Source: Limnospira fusiformis SAG 85.79 (lineage in GTDB: Bacteria; Cyanobacteriota; Cyanobacteriia; Cyanobacteriales; Microcoleaceae). From it: a DNA stretch of 64,000 bases. The DNA is taken from contig NZ_CP051185.1 in the NCBI RefSeq assembly GCF_012516315.1, forward strand, positions 5,399,363 through 5,463,362. The letters are read 5' to 3'. How positions within the stretch are numbered: position 1 is the first letter of the stretch; each line of letters starts with the position of its first letter. A program made the position numbers and the translations under genes. This document shows, piece after piece, positions 52,313 through 61,308 of the stretch. The notes under the pieces are model-generated. The model was given only the letters and a program-made list of their open reading frames with translations, did no database searches and was not told the origin of the DNA.

Positions 52313-52679
52313 ATGGCTAAATGTCCAATCTGTGAAACCCAATACACAGAAAACCAGGTCGAAACCTTTACCGTATGCGGTTATGACCTGACCTCGCTAA
52401 TTACAACTGCCATAGGGGAACCACCCCCGTCAGTAATTTCCAACACGCCACTATATTGGCGGTTCCCCCTCGGATGGTCGAGTGTGGAATGGTCTGCATA
52501 TTTATGTTGAAAATTTGGTCAATCTTCTGGAATGCAGAGACAAAAGGGTGGTGCGCGGCGGTTCGTGGTACAGCTTTCCAGGTTACTGTCGTTGTGCCTA
52601 CCGCGACTGTATTTACCCGGCAGACAGCAGTTACGGTTTCCGGGTGTGTTGTTCCCTCCCGGAGACTCTTCGCCCTTAA
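52313..52679 (+). pseudogene. Zinc-ribbon/FGE-sulfatase protein remnant
   Basis: The start (ATG 52313) encodes a zinc-ribbon N-terminus MAKCPICETQYTENQVETF with CPIC, and a second Cys in VCGYDLTSL, a type that in large cyanobacteria precedes an FGE-sulfatase (SUMF1-like) domain. After about 60 codons the frame is lost. About 50 bases on, in another frame, the last 50 residues of an FGE domain appear: KRVVRGGSWYSFPGYCRCAY and YGFRVCCSLPE. The whole middle of the gene is missing, so this is a deletion relic. Confidence 0.7.
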
Positions 52680-52718
52680 CTATATTACCCTTTTTTATTG
52701 TGATCAGTCTTATCCGCT

Positions 52719-53321
52719 ATGCAAGCCTTAACCATAAAAACTCTGTGTTCTGAAGCTGAAAAATTTTCAATCTTAGAATCCCAACATCTAGAACCTTCAC
52801 TTTATGGAATTACAGATGGTAAAAAGGTAGGTACTTACTTAGAGCAAAAATTTAGAAACTACCTGAAAAAAAATTATGACTTTAGGGAAGGAAATTCAGC
52901 CATTGGTATTGATTTCCCGGAACTGCAAGTTGATATGAAAGTGACGAGTATTAAACAGCCTCAATCATCCTGTCCTTTCAAGTCAGCTAGACAAAAAATT
53001 TTTGGTTTAGGATATTCTCTATTAGTATTTGTTTACGAAAAGCTAGATCATCATGATAATCAAACGGCTAATTTAAAGATTCTGAATGTCATCTATGTGC
53101 AAGCAGAGAAAACCGCCGATTTTCAAATGACTCGCGGAATTCGTGAAATTTTGCAAAATGAAGGAAATGTTGATGATTTAATTGCGTTTATGTGGGATCG
53201 AAATCTCCCCGTTGATGAAATTGAAGCTACCAATATTGCCGAAGAAATCATGGCTAATCCTCCAGAAGTTGGGTTTTTGACAATTTCCAATGCTTTACAA
53301 TGGAGATTACAGTATAGATAG
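52719..53321 (+). CDS. Type II restriction endonuclease, probably frameshifted at its 3' end
   Basis: A 200-residue protein starting MQALTIKTLCSEAEKFS. A PD-(D/E)xK-type site is suggested by GIDFPELQVDMKVTSIKQP (Asp then DMK), preceded by YLEQKFRNYLKKNY. In the current frame it ends WRLQYR. One frame over, an uninterrupted tail continues (SIDRRVIERAGQEDGIITV, then YRFE) to a stop at 53382, which looks like a native C-terminus. So a small indel near 53300-53315 probably truncates it. The methyltransferase gene follows, forming a restriction-modification pair. Confidence 0.72.
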   Translation: MQALTIKTLCSEAEKFSILESQHLEPSLYGITDGKKVGTYLEQKFRNYLKKNYDFREGNSAIGIDFPELQVDMKVTSIKQPQSSCPFKSARQKIFGLGYSLLVFVYEKLDHHDNQTANLKILNVIYVQAEKTADFQMTRGIREILQNEGNVDDLIAFMWDRNLPVDEIEATNIAEEIMANPPEVGFLTISNALQWRLQYR

Positions 53322-53444
53322 AAGAGTAATTGAACGTGCGGGTCAGGAAGATGGTATAATTACTGTTTATCGTTTTGAGTAGCTAGGTCCGTTATTAACA
53401 ACAAATTAAAAGTAGAATATGGAGATTTTCAAACCCCTATAGAG

Positions 53445-54872
53445 TTGGCGAAACGAATTTGCCAAAAATTGTCAAGTTTAGGGGTGAATCCAGATTTGAT
53501 TGTTGAACCGACCTGTGGTGTCGGTAATTTCATTGTAGCATCGATTAAACAGTTTAATTTGGCTGCTAAAATTGTGGGAATTGAGATTAACTCTGATTAT
53601 ATTAAAGCAGCTAAAAATAGTCCAATTATTAAACATGATGAGCGAGTTATTATTCACCATGGAGATTTGTTAAATTTCCCGTTGTCAAACTTGGAACAGT
53701 CGGGGGAAATCTTGGTTATAGGTAATTTTCCTTGGATTACCAATTCACAACAAGGGTTAATATCCGGTAAAAATTTGCCGCAAAAAAGTAACTTTCTCGG
53801 ATATAAAGGCTTAGATGCTTTAACTGGAAAAAGCAATTTTGACCTGTCGGAATGGATGCTTATTCAAATTATTGAATGGTTGCAGAATTATGAACATAGC
53901 TATCTGGGGATGGTTTGTAAAACCTCTGTGGCTAGAAAAATTTTACACTATTTGCGCGATCGCCAAAAAAATGTCTGCCAATTTTCTACCTATGGAATTG
54001 ATGCTAAAAAGTATTTTAAGGCGGCAGTTGAATCCTGTCTTTTATTCTGTGAATTTCGAGGTAAATTTAAACGCTATTTTTGTGATGTATTCCCCAGTAT
54101 GGAAAGTGCGGATTTCCAGAGAATTGGTTTCTCTCATAATCGGCTGATTGCGGATATGGTCACTTTTCAAAAACTGAGTTTTCTTTATTCCGAAACTCAG
54201 CCCTTGATTAAATGGCGATCGGGAATCAAACACGATTGTGCCAAAATTATGGAACTTCGTCAAGTTAATGATGATTTAGTGAATGGTTTGGGAGAAAAAG
54301 TTAACTTGGAGGATGATTATATTTTTCCACTTTTGAAAGGCTCAGATATTGCTAATGGGAAGATTAGCCAAACTGATAAATATGTCCTGGTTACTCAAAA
54401 ATCTCTGGGGGAAGACACGACTTTAATTCAAAACCACGCGCCCCAAACTTGGAATTATCTTGAACAGAATGCGGCGAATTTAGATGGTCGCCAAAGCAAA
54501 ATTTATCAAAATCATCCCCGTTTTTCTATTTTTGGGGTGGGAGACTATACCTTTAAACCGTGGAAAATAGCGATTTGTGGTCTTTACAAAAAACTAGAGT
54601 TTCGATTGATAAGTCCCCTCAAGGGAAAACCTGTTTTATTTGATGATACGGTTTATTTTTTGGGCTTCGACACTGAACCGGAGGCGATCGCCATATTTGA
54701 AATAATCACTTCTGCTGAGGCGATCGCTTTTTATAATTCACTAATTTTCTGGGATGAAAAAAGACCCATCAAAACCAGCATTCTCAATTGTTTAAATTTA
54801 CATCCGAGGCTAATACCCCCAAGAAACCCGGTTGTGAGCAACGGGGTTTCTTTTCCCCCACCATGTAGATAG
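53445..54872 (+). CDS. Type II DNA adenine-N6 methyltransferase, start and end disturbed
   Basis: A 475-residue protein with methyltransferase motif I in LIVEPTCGVGNFIVASI and motif IV as IGNFPWITNSQ (a variant of NPPW), then GKNLPQKSNFLGYKG and DLSEWMLIQIIEWL, all of a gamma-type N6-adenine enzyme. The frame is open upstream to 53379 and reads the family-like VEYGDFQTPIELAKRIC, but no ATG, GTG or TTG occurs before TTG 53445; that leaves ATT/ATA or a lost start. The last 16 residues (PPRNPVVSNGVSFPPPCR) are simply the hairpin repeat at 54821-54852, so the original C-terminus has been replaced or truncated. Activity is doubtful. Confidence 0.72.
   Translation: MAKRICQKLSSLGVNPDLIVEPTCGVGNFIVASIKQFNLAAKIVGIEINSDYIKAAKNSPIIKHDERVIIHHGDLLNFPLSNLEQSGEILVIGNFPWITNSQQGLISGKNLPQKSNFLGYKGLDALTGKSNFDLSEWMLIQIIEWLQNYEHSYLGMVCKTSVARKILHYLRDRQKNVCQFSTYGIDAKKYFKAAVESCLLFCEFRGKFKRYFCDVFPSMESADFQRIGFSHNRLIADMVTFQKLSFLYSETQPLIKWRSGIKHDCAKIMELRQVNDDLVNGLGEKVNLEDDYIFPLLKGSDIANGKISQTDKYVLVTQKSLGEDTTLIQNHAPQTWNYLEQNAANLDGRQSKIYQNHPRFSIFGVGDYTFKPWKIAICGLYKKLEFRLISPLKGKPVLFDDTVYFLGFDTEPEAIAIFEIITSAEAIAFYNSLIFWDEKRPIKTSILNCLNLHPRLIPPRNPVVSNGVSFPPPCR
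54821..54852. repeat. AAGAAACCCGGTT hairpin repeat overlapping the methyltransferase 3' end
   Basis: AAGAAACCCGGTT pairs with AACGGGGTTTCTT around GTGAGC, followed by TTCCCC. Related to the cluster at 52186-52248. It could double as a terminator on the plus strand. Confidence 0.65.
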
Positions 54873-54893
54873 ATGGGGAATTGGGGGCGATAA

Positions 54894-55421
54894 TTAGTTA
54901 GTAGCTTCGCGCACTGTTTGAAGGTGATTGAGACTTTCTTGATTAATAGCGATCGCCACATCTCCCTGATTAGCAAAACCAGATACCCGTTGCACCTGTC
55001 CCAAAAAAATCGGTTCCGAAACCCCTGGTTGAGGGTGAACAATAGTTCTGGCGCGGATAACTAAAGGCATTTGTCCTGCGCCGCCGCGACCGGGTGAATA
55101 TAGGTCACTAGCAGCCTGTTGGAGAGTCGCCTCTAGTTGTGACTCAGTAATATCTGGAGCCACAACAATCACAATTTGGCGAGCGCCATCATCAAACACC
55201 CTGCTATAGCGGACTGCTCCAGGAATTTCAACCCGTTGAAATAATCCCAACCCCAAAGCGAACACGCCGCCAGCGAGGACTCCGGTAAAAGCAGTTATCC
55301 CCACCAGGCGAAAACGAATGCCCCAGTTTAGTACAAAAGCCAAAACAGTTAATGCAGCTAAAGCCAGGGTAGCGATACCCAGCCACTTAGAAAAATCGAG
55401 TAATTCAGGGGTAGTCAACAT
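54894..55421 (-). CDS. Ycf51 (DUF2518) protein
   Basis: A 175-residue membrane protein from ATG 55421. Two hydrophobic segments (SKWLGIATLALAALTVLAFVL and LVGITAFTGVLAGGVFALGLGLF) are followed by a soluble part with YSRVFDDGARQIVIVVAPD, ITESQLEATLQQAASDLYSPGR and HPQPGVSEPIFLGQV. This order matches Ycf51/DUF2518, conserved in cyanobacteria and red-type plastids. Function unknown. A longer frame to 55469 exists, but the added residues have no family character. Confidence 0.87.
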   Translation of the reverse strand: MLTTPELLDFSKWLGIATLALAALTVLAFVLNWGIRFRLVGITAFTGVLAGGVFALGLGLFQRVEIPGAVRYSRVFDDGARQIVIVVAPDITESQLEATLQQAASDLYSPGRGGAGQMPLVIRARTIVHPQPGVSEPIFLGQVQRVSGFANQGDVAIAINQESLNHLQTVREATN

Positions 55422-55493
55422 GGTAAGTCTTGTCCGAGACCAAAAGATTAATAAATCGTCACCTATCAACTGTCAATCATCAACCGTCACCTG

Positions 55494-56552
55494 TCAAGGC
55501 TTTTTCATAATCAGAAAATAAGTATTCATTTCCCCCTTTCCTTTCACGTCAATGATACCTCTGGGTTGAAATTCATAACCATGGCGCAGACGTTGATAGG
55601 TAGTTTCAGTGACTTGAATTTTCCCCGCCAACCCATGAGACTCCATGCGGTTAGCAGTGTTGACAGTATCCCCCCACAAATCATAAGCAAATTTGCGAGT
55701 TCCAATCACCCCGGCTTCTACCGGACCCGTATTGATACCCATTCTCATAGTCAAAGTTTCTCCGGGTTTTAGGCTAAAATTTGTCACAATCTTTTGCATT
55801 TCCAAAGCCATATCAGCGATCGCCTCCGCATGGTCTGGTCTCGGGGTAGGGAGTCCCCCCACCACCATATAAGCATCACCGATAGTTTTAATCTTTTCCA
55901 GTCCGTAATTTTCTGCCAACTGGTCAAAAGCGGAAAAAATTTGATTAAGAATTTCCACCAATTCAGCCGGGGATAGATTATCGGATAGTTTAGTAAAATT
56001 GACAATATCAGCAAATAATACAGTCACATCAGCGAAGCTATCAGCAATGGTACTTTCTCCCTGTTTTAACCGTTGTGCGATCGGTGCGGGGAGGATATTC
56101 AGCAATAACCGTTCCGACTTTTGTTGTTCCGCCGCCAACTTTTGCAGATAGGCTTGTTCTTGGTCTCGCAGGCGTTTTTTTTCCAAACAGGCATTAATTC
56201 TAGCCCGCAATAGAACATGATTAAAAGGTTTAGATAGATAATCCTCTGCACCGAGTTCAATACACCGGACAATGCTATCAATATCATTAACCGCCGAAAT
56301 CATAATTACGGGAATGTGGCGCAACTGGAGATCTGCCTTGAGGGACTCCAGCACCTGATAGCCGTTCATTTGTGGCATCATAATATCCAACAATACCAGA
56401 TCCAGCGCTGTCGATCGCATAATTTTCAAGGCTTCAAAGCCATTAGAAGCCACCAGTACATCGTAACCCTGTTTTTGTAAACGTCGAGCCAACAGGTCAC
56501 GATTGATTTCATTATCATCAACAATCAACACAAGATCCGGGTGAGCATTCAT
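55494..56552 (-). CDS. Response regulator with adenylate cyclase domain
   Basis: A 352-residue protein: a receiver domain (residues 5-125, VLIVDDNEINRDL, phospho-Asp in LVLLDIMMPQMNG, Lys in YLSKPFNH), a coiled-coil linker (QEQAYLQKLAAEQQKSERLL) and a class III cyclase domain (about 165-350, TVLFADIVNFTKLSD with both metal Asp, KIKTIGDAYMVVGG with substrate-binding Lys, AYDLWGDTVNTANRM with Asp). Lys and Asp at the base-reading sites point to ATP rather than GTP. It ends a run with a single-domain regulator and a histidine kinase, all on one strand, so phosphorylation should control cAMP output. Confidence 0.93.
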   Translation of the reverse strand: MNAHPDLVLIVDDNEINRDLLARRLQKQGYDVLVASNGFEALKIMRSTALDLVLLDIMMPQMNGYQVLESLKADLQLRHIPVIMISAVNDIDSIVRCIELGAEDYLSKPFNHVLLRARINACLEKKRLRDQEQAYLQKLAAEQQKSERLLLNILPAPIAQRLKQGESTIADSFADVTVLFADIVNFTKLSDNLSPAELVEILNQIFSAFDQLAENYGLEKIKTIGDAYMVVGGLPTPRPDHAEAIADMALEMQKIVTNFSLKPGETLTMRMGINTGPVEAGVIGTRKFAYDLWGDTVNTANRMESHGLAGKIQVTETTYQRLRHGYEFQPRGIIDVKGKGEMNTYFLIMKKP

Positions 56553-56578
56553 CTAAACTTAGAACTTACAGATGGATA

Positions 56579-56956
56579 TCACGAAGTCGCCTTATTTTTG
56601 AGGTGAGTCTCAATTTTCTCAAGTAGGCGGGGGAACTCCACTGGTTTAGTGTCATAATCATCACAGCCAGCAGCGAGACATTTTTCGCGATCGCCAGCCA
56701 TAGCATGGGCTGTGAGGGCAATCACTGGAATTTCCTTAGTTTTAGTATCAGCCTTAATTTCACGGGTCGCTTGCCACCCATCTTTAATGGGGAGACTCAT
56801 ATCCATTAAAATCAAATCGGGGGCTTGTGTTTGGGCTAAATTCACCCCTTCCGCCCCATCTTCAGCAATTAAGACATCATAACCCTTTCGACTCAAGCGC
56901 CTTTTGAGCATATCGCGATTCATTTCATTATCTTCTACCAATAGAATCTTAGCCAT
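56579..56956 (-). CDS. Single-domain response regulator
   Basis: A 125-residue CheY-like receiver. Conserved residues: acidic pair in LLVEDNEMNRD, phospho-Asp in DLILMDMSLPIKDG, Thr in VIALTAHAMAGD, Lys in DYDTKPVEFP. No output domain. It lies 65 bases after the histidine kinase and 26 bases before the cyclase gene, so it may relay or compete for phosphate between them. Confidence 0.95.
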   Translation of the reverse strand: MAKILLVEDNEMNRDMLKRRLSRKGYDVLIAEDGAEGVNLAQTQAPDLILMDMSLPIKDGWQATREIKADTKTKEIPVIALTAHAMAGDREKCLAAGCDDYDTKPVEFPRLLEKIETHLKNKATS

Positions 56957-57021
56957 GATCTAATTTTAAGGTTGAGGGTTTGACCAGTTATCTTTTCTGA
57001 AAAAGCCAGGAAACTACCCAG

Positions 57022-59916
57022 TTAATTCTCACTCAAACAGCCTTGGGTATAAGCATCAACTCCTGAATACTCTTCGGGGACTTGGGTTGTAGCGATCGCC
57101 TCTGAGGTTTTCACCTTGACTCGGGTAGGGATGACCACCTTAAAGGTTGACCCTTCTCCCAGTGTACTCTCTACTTGAATATTACCTCCCATCATTTGAC
57201 AGAAGCGATCGCTAATAGCCAATCCCAAACCAGTTCCCCCATAGCGCCGAGTCGTCGAGGCATCCCCCTGGGTAAATGGCTGAAACAGTTGTTCTTGTTG
57301 TTCCTGACTCATACCGATTCCCGTATCATGAACCTTAAATTCTAGGACCGAACCCGACTCTTGGCTATAGGGGAGGGAGGATACACGAGAGACCTCTAAC
57401 TTAATTTTCCCATTAGTTGTAAATTTCGCAGCATTACTGAGCAAATTCAGTAGAATCTGTCTAACCTTAGTCACATCAGCATACATAATCCCGATATTGT
57501 CAGGACAATCGACGGTCAGGGTGTTATTATTTTTGGACATCAGGGGTTGAGCCGTACCCATAACACTTTCTAAGAGACTGGAAATATCAAAAGCCTCTAA
57601 AAACAGGTCCATCCGTCCCGCTTCAATTTTAGAGATATCCAGGATATCATTAATCAGAGTCAGTAGATTTTTACCGGCAGTATAGATCCGTTCCAGGTCA
57701 GGCACAATATCTTCATATCCTAATTCTTCCGCTTCCTCGGATAAAATCTCGCTATAGCCGATAATGGCATTGAGGGGAGTACGCAATTCATGGCTCATAT
57801 TAGCCAAAAAGGTACTTTTCGCCCGGTTAGCGGTTTCGGCGGCTTCCTTGGCGCGTTCTAAGGCTTCTGCTGCTGTTTTTCCTTCGGTGATATCTTCGAC
57901 AGTTCCTTCATAACAAACCAGTTCCCCCATAGCATCAAAAACAGCCCTGGCATTTTCCGAAATCCAGATAGTTGTCCCATCTTGGCGATATACTTGGGAT
58001 TCAAAGCCTGATATAACTGAACTCTTGGCGATCGCTGCTACAAATTCCGCCCGTCGGGTAGATTTAACATAAAGCTGGGTGCTAACATCGGTCAAATTAG
58101 CGATTAAGTCTTCCGGGGAGTCATAACCCAAAATCCTAGCTAAAGCTGGGTTAGCGCTAATATAGCGACCGTCTGGGGTAGTTTGACAGATACCCTCAGC
58201 CGCATTTTCAAAGATACTGCGATATTTAGCCTCTGTTTGTCGTAGCACTTCTTCCGTGCGTCGCCTTTCAATAGTGTTAGAAAACATTTCTCCCACCATT
58301 TTCAGCAGGCTAATAGTATCCGAAGACAAGGTATCAAGAGAACTGAGACTATCAAAGCGCAAAAAACCCACCAAAGATTTGCGACACACCAGAGGAATCA
58401 TCGTCAGAAATTGCAGTTGGTGCTGGATATATTCTGGGTATTCATAACCGACCAATCCGGTCTCTTTATGGAAGTTTTCTAAGGCTTCCAGTTCCTCAAG
58501 AATCTGGTCAGATAAATTAGCCGATCTAATATGGATAACTTCATGCTTTTGTAACCATGAAAAAATTCCCGTAATTACCTCACAGTTAAGTTGGCTTGAG
58601 GTGACTTTTACTTGATTTGCGACCACGGAAACCAGGTCTAATGGTTCATTGTCTGACGACTCCGATACCAGGTTATTCTCGGCTTTAATAGACATCAAAT
58701 TCGAGCGCCAGTCGTAGATAGATTGGCTATGATATTCAGGATCGGCGAATAGATAAATATAGCTTCTATCTACTCCGATAAACTTGCTTATTTTTTGCAG
58801 AGCTTCTTTAATTCCTGCATCAATTTCCTCGGTGCTTAGACTAATAAAATAGGTGGAAAGATTCGTAATTAGCTGCTCAAATTCTACTCGATTTTGCAGA
58901 GCTTTTTCTACTCTTTTGCGCTCGGTAATATCCCGGAAACTCCAAACCCTACCCACCAGTTTATTGCCGACTTTAGAAGGGTGAGAGTAAACCTCAAAAA
59001 TCCTCCCATCCTTGAATTCTACCACATCGTATGTCGGTATGTAAGGTTGGGCGGACAGTTGCATAATAGTTTTGAGAAACTGGGGGGGGTTTTTCAATTG
59101 TCGCATCACAAAAGCTAGGGTTGAGCGATTTTGATTAGGCTCAAGGAATGATTCTGGCACCTCCCACATTTGGACAAATTTTTGATTAAAATGGCACACT
59201 TGACCATTGCGATCTAGGGCTAAAATTCCGGCATCCGTTGAGTCAAAAGTGGCTTGTAACATGGACAGGGAACGGGCGGCTTCTTGTTCGGCTTGTTGGC
59301 GATCGCTAATATCAAAAAACACTAAAACCGTTCCCACCCAACAACCATTTTCTACAATCGGGTTGAGAATGTACGAAACTGGTAAAACTTGACCATCACG
59401 ACAGGCTAAATGATCCTGAGCAGATTTCAGCGGTTCTAACAGCTTTTCCTGGGTTCCTTGGTTGACAGGGGAGTGGGAATAACTATTCAGCCGTGATTGA
59501 AATTGTTGGGGAAATTCTTGTAAATGGGGAGCAATCAGTTGGAATAAATCTTGACCAGCGATTTCTGACTCTGACCAGCCCAAAAGTTGTTCAGCTTTGG
59601 GATTCATCGATAACAGATTCCCCTGAGCATCTAATATACATAATCCCGCACCGAGAGAACCAATTACCGCCTGTAGGCGATCGCGTTCTGCTTCTAACCG
59701 CGCCTCTGACTCTTGGCGTTGGCGTTCGTATTTTTCGATCATTTCCTCCGAGGAAAATGTCAGAGTTTGCGCCGCTAAATCTCTTTGTTGATCGGCGGCG
59801 CGATAACTTGAACTAACCTTTTTTAAAAACTCCCGCCAAGCCTTGGGGTCTGATGGTGGCGCGTCCATTTGAAAGCCGATTTCTTGGAGTTGTTGTTGAA
59901 GCAGAGGGTGGATCAT
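57022..59916 (-). CDS. Multi-PAS/GAF sensor histidine kinase
   Basis: A 964-residue soluble sensor kinase. Domain order by motif: an N-terminal coiled coil (about 1-75), PAS ([19 protein letters not shown], from about 84), a second PAS ([17 protein letters not shown], from about 222), a GAF-like region (about 345-550, [15 protein letters not shown]), a third PAS ([19 protein letters not shown], from about 560), HisKA with the phospho-His in [19 protein letters not shown] (about 705) and HATPase ([41 protein letters not shown]). No membrane segment, so a cytosolic signal is sensed. The two regulators downstream on the same strand are likely partners. Confidence 0.95.
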   Translation of the reverse strand: MIHPLLQQQLQEIGFQMDAPPSDPKAWREFLKKVSSSYRAADQQRDLAAQTLTFSSEEMIEKYERQRQESEARLEAERDRLQAVIGSLGAGLCILDAQGNLLSMNPKAEQLLGWSESEIAGQDLFQLIAPHLQEFPQQFQSRLNSYSHSPVNQGTQEKLLEPLKSAQDHLACRDGQVLPVSYILNPIVENGCWVGTVLVFFDISDRQQAEQEAARSLSMLQATFDSTDAGILALDRNGQVCHFNQKFVQMWEVPESFLEPNQNRSTLAFVMRQLKNPPQFLKTIMQLSAQPYIPTYDVVEFKDGRIFEVYSHPSKVGNKLVGRVWSFRDITERKRVEKALQNRVEFEQLITNLSTYFISLSTEEIDAGIKEALQKISKFIGVDRSYIYLFADPEYHSQSIYDWRSNLMSIKAENNLVSESSDNEPLDLVSVVANQVKVTSSQLNCEVITGIFSWLQKHEVIHIRSANLSDQILEELEALENFHKETGLVGYEYPEYIQHQLQFLTMIPLVCRKSLVGFLRFDSLSSLDTLSSDTISLLKMVGEMFSNTIERRRTEEVLRQTEAKYRSIFENAAEGICQTTPDGRYISANPALARILGYDSPEDLIANLTDVSTQLYVKSTRRAEFVAAIAKSSVISGFESQVYRQDGTTIWISENARAVFDAMGELVCYEGTVEDITEGKTAAEALERAKEAAETANRAKSTFLANMSHELRTPLNAIIGYSEILSEEAEELGYEDIVPDLERIYTAGKNLLTLINDILDISKIEAGRMDLFLEAFDISSLLESVMGTAQPLMSKNNNTLTVDCPDNIGIMYADVTKVRQILLNLLSNAAKFTTNGKIKLEVSRVSSLPYSQESGSVLEFKVHDTGIGMSQEQQEQLFQPFTQGDASTTRRYGGTGLGLAISDRFCQMMGGNIQVESTLGEGSTFKVVIPTRVKVKTSEAIATTQVPEEYSGVDAYTQGCLSEN

Positions 59917-59964
59917 GGTTCATAATTGAAAAATGGGGACTCAGTGTTGATGCTAGGTGAGAAA

Positions 59965-61113
59965 TCAAAGAGAATCTGAATTGGAATCTAAGATCACCCC
60001 AGAGGGAGGGTCAGAGACAGACCCATGGGGGTAAGCTAGTTTTTGTTCCGCTAGGCGTTTGGGTTCTAAATACAAGTTTTCCACTAAGGCTGCAATTCCT
60101 GCAAACCAAGGTGGAACTATCAACGCCCCAATTAGCCCTAAAAGCTGCACCCCTGCTAAAACTGATAAAAGCTGATATAGGGGATGTACACCTACTGAAG
60201 ACCCCACCAATAAGGGATCGAGAACGTAGGTTTCCAGGTTCTGCACGATTACATACAGTAGTAACACCCAAAAAAATAGAAATCCACCTTTGGCTAGGGC
60301 TACCACGAGGGCGGGAATTGCTCCTAAAATTGGACCCAGGAAGGGGATTAAATTGGTAAACCCAGCGATCGCACCCAAGCCTAGAGCATAGTCCTTTAGC
60401 CCTAAAAACCCTAAGCAGGTAGTAATACTCACCCCTAATATGGCAGATACAATTAATCTACCTCTAATATAACTGCCCATGCGACGACCTACGGGCTGGG
60501 CTTGGGCTGCTAGGCGTTCGTTCCACGGGTATGGGAACAATTGTACAAAACTTTTGACCAGAGTTTTGCTATCTGCTACCATATAGCCGGAGACGAATAG
60601 TGATAGAATCAGACTAAATACCCCTCCGACAATACCTCTGGTGATTCCGTAGGATCTGAGAATTAATTGCTGAGATGAACGAATTGTCCAGTTGGTCAGG
60701 GATTGGGTATCTACTAGGCGATCGATTAAGTCGGGGATATCTTCCCCCAAACTGCTGGCTATGTTACTGATTAGATCGAGGCTGCGTTCAGCGAAAATTG
60801 GTAACTGACGCACCAACAGGTTGATTTGATCAACCACACTCGGACCGATGATTAAACCTAATCCGGTAATGCCGCCAATTAGGGTTAAATATACTACAAT
60901 CACCGCTAACCAGCGGGGAATTTTCAGGCTTTGCGCCCAGTTAACTAAGGGAATGATGGAGGCTGCTAATACCACCGAAATCATGATCAGGATAATTAAT
61001 CCCTGAAGTTGCCATAATAAAACTAATAGTAAAACAGCACCAACAATCAACGGAACATTGGAAACTGACAGGGTGATATGTCTTTCCTGTCTGGGGGAGT
61101 TTTGGTCGCTCAT
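59965..61113 (-). CDS. AI-2E family (PerM/UPF0118) membrane transporter
   Basis: A 382-residue polytopic membrane protein with about eight hydrophobic segments, matching the AI-2E/PerM family: VGAVLLLVLLWQLQGLII, a soluble loop with IGPSVVDQINLLVRQLP and ILSLFVSGYMVADSKTLVKS, FQLFPYP-like LFPYPWNERLA, and GFTNLIPFLGPILGAIPALVVALAKG. The C-terminus VGVHPLYQLLSVLAGVQLLGLIGALIVPP is family-typical. Members transport diverse small molecules or ions; the substrate is not known. It is upstream of and in the same orientation as the sensor kinase, 48 bases apart. Confidence 0.92.
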   Translation of the reverse strand: MSDQNSPRQERHITLSVSNVPLIVGAVLLLVLLWQLQGLIILIMISVVLAASIIPLVNWAQSLKIPRWLAVIVVYLTLIGGITGLGLIIGPSVVDQINLLVRQLPIFAERSLDLISNIASSLGEDIPDLIDRLVDTQSLTNWTIRSSQQLILRSYGITRGIVGGVFSLILSLFVSGYMVADSKTLVKSFVQLFPYPWNERLAAQAQPVGRRMGSYIRGRLIVSAILGVSITTCLGFLGLKDYALGLGAIAGFTNLIPFLGPILGAIPALVVALAKGGFLFFWVLLLYVIVQNLETYVLDPLLVGSSVGVHPLYQLLSVLAGVQLLGLIGALIVPPWFAGIAALVENLYLEPKRLAEQKLAYPHGSVSDPPSGVILDSNSDSL

Positions 61114-61308
61114 CTTGGCGGTTAATTGCGTGAGTTAATCACAGATAAGGGGTTGACAGTGTTTTGATTTTAGTCGATTTCTGAACTAGAACGCCGCCTC
61201 GGAGGTGATTATTCTTGAGTCGCCCCAAATCCGGGAACTTTTGACGATCGATTCATGATCGATATAGTATCTACTAGCACTATTATATTTGAGAACCTAT
61301 TTTGCTCT

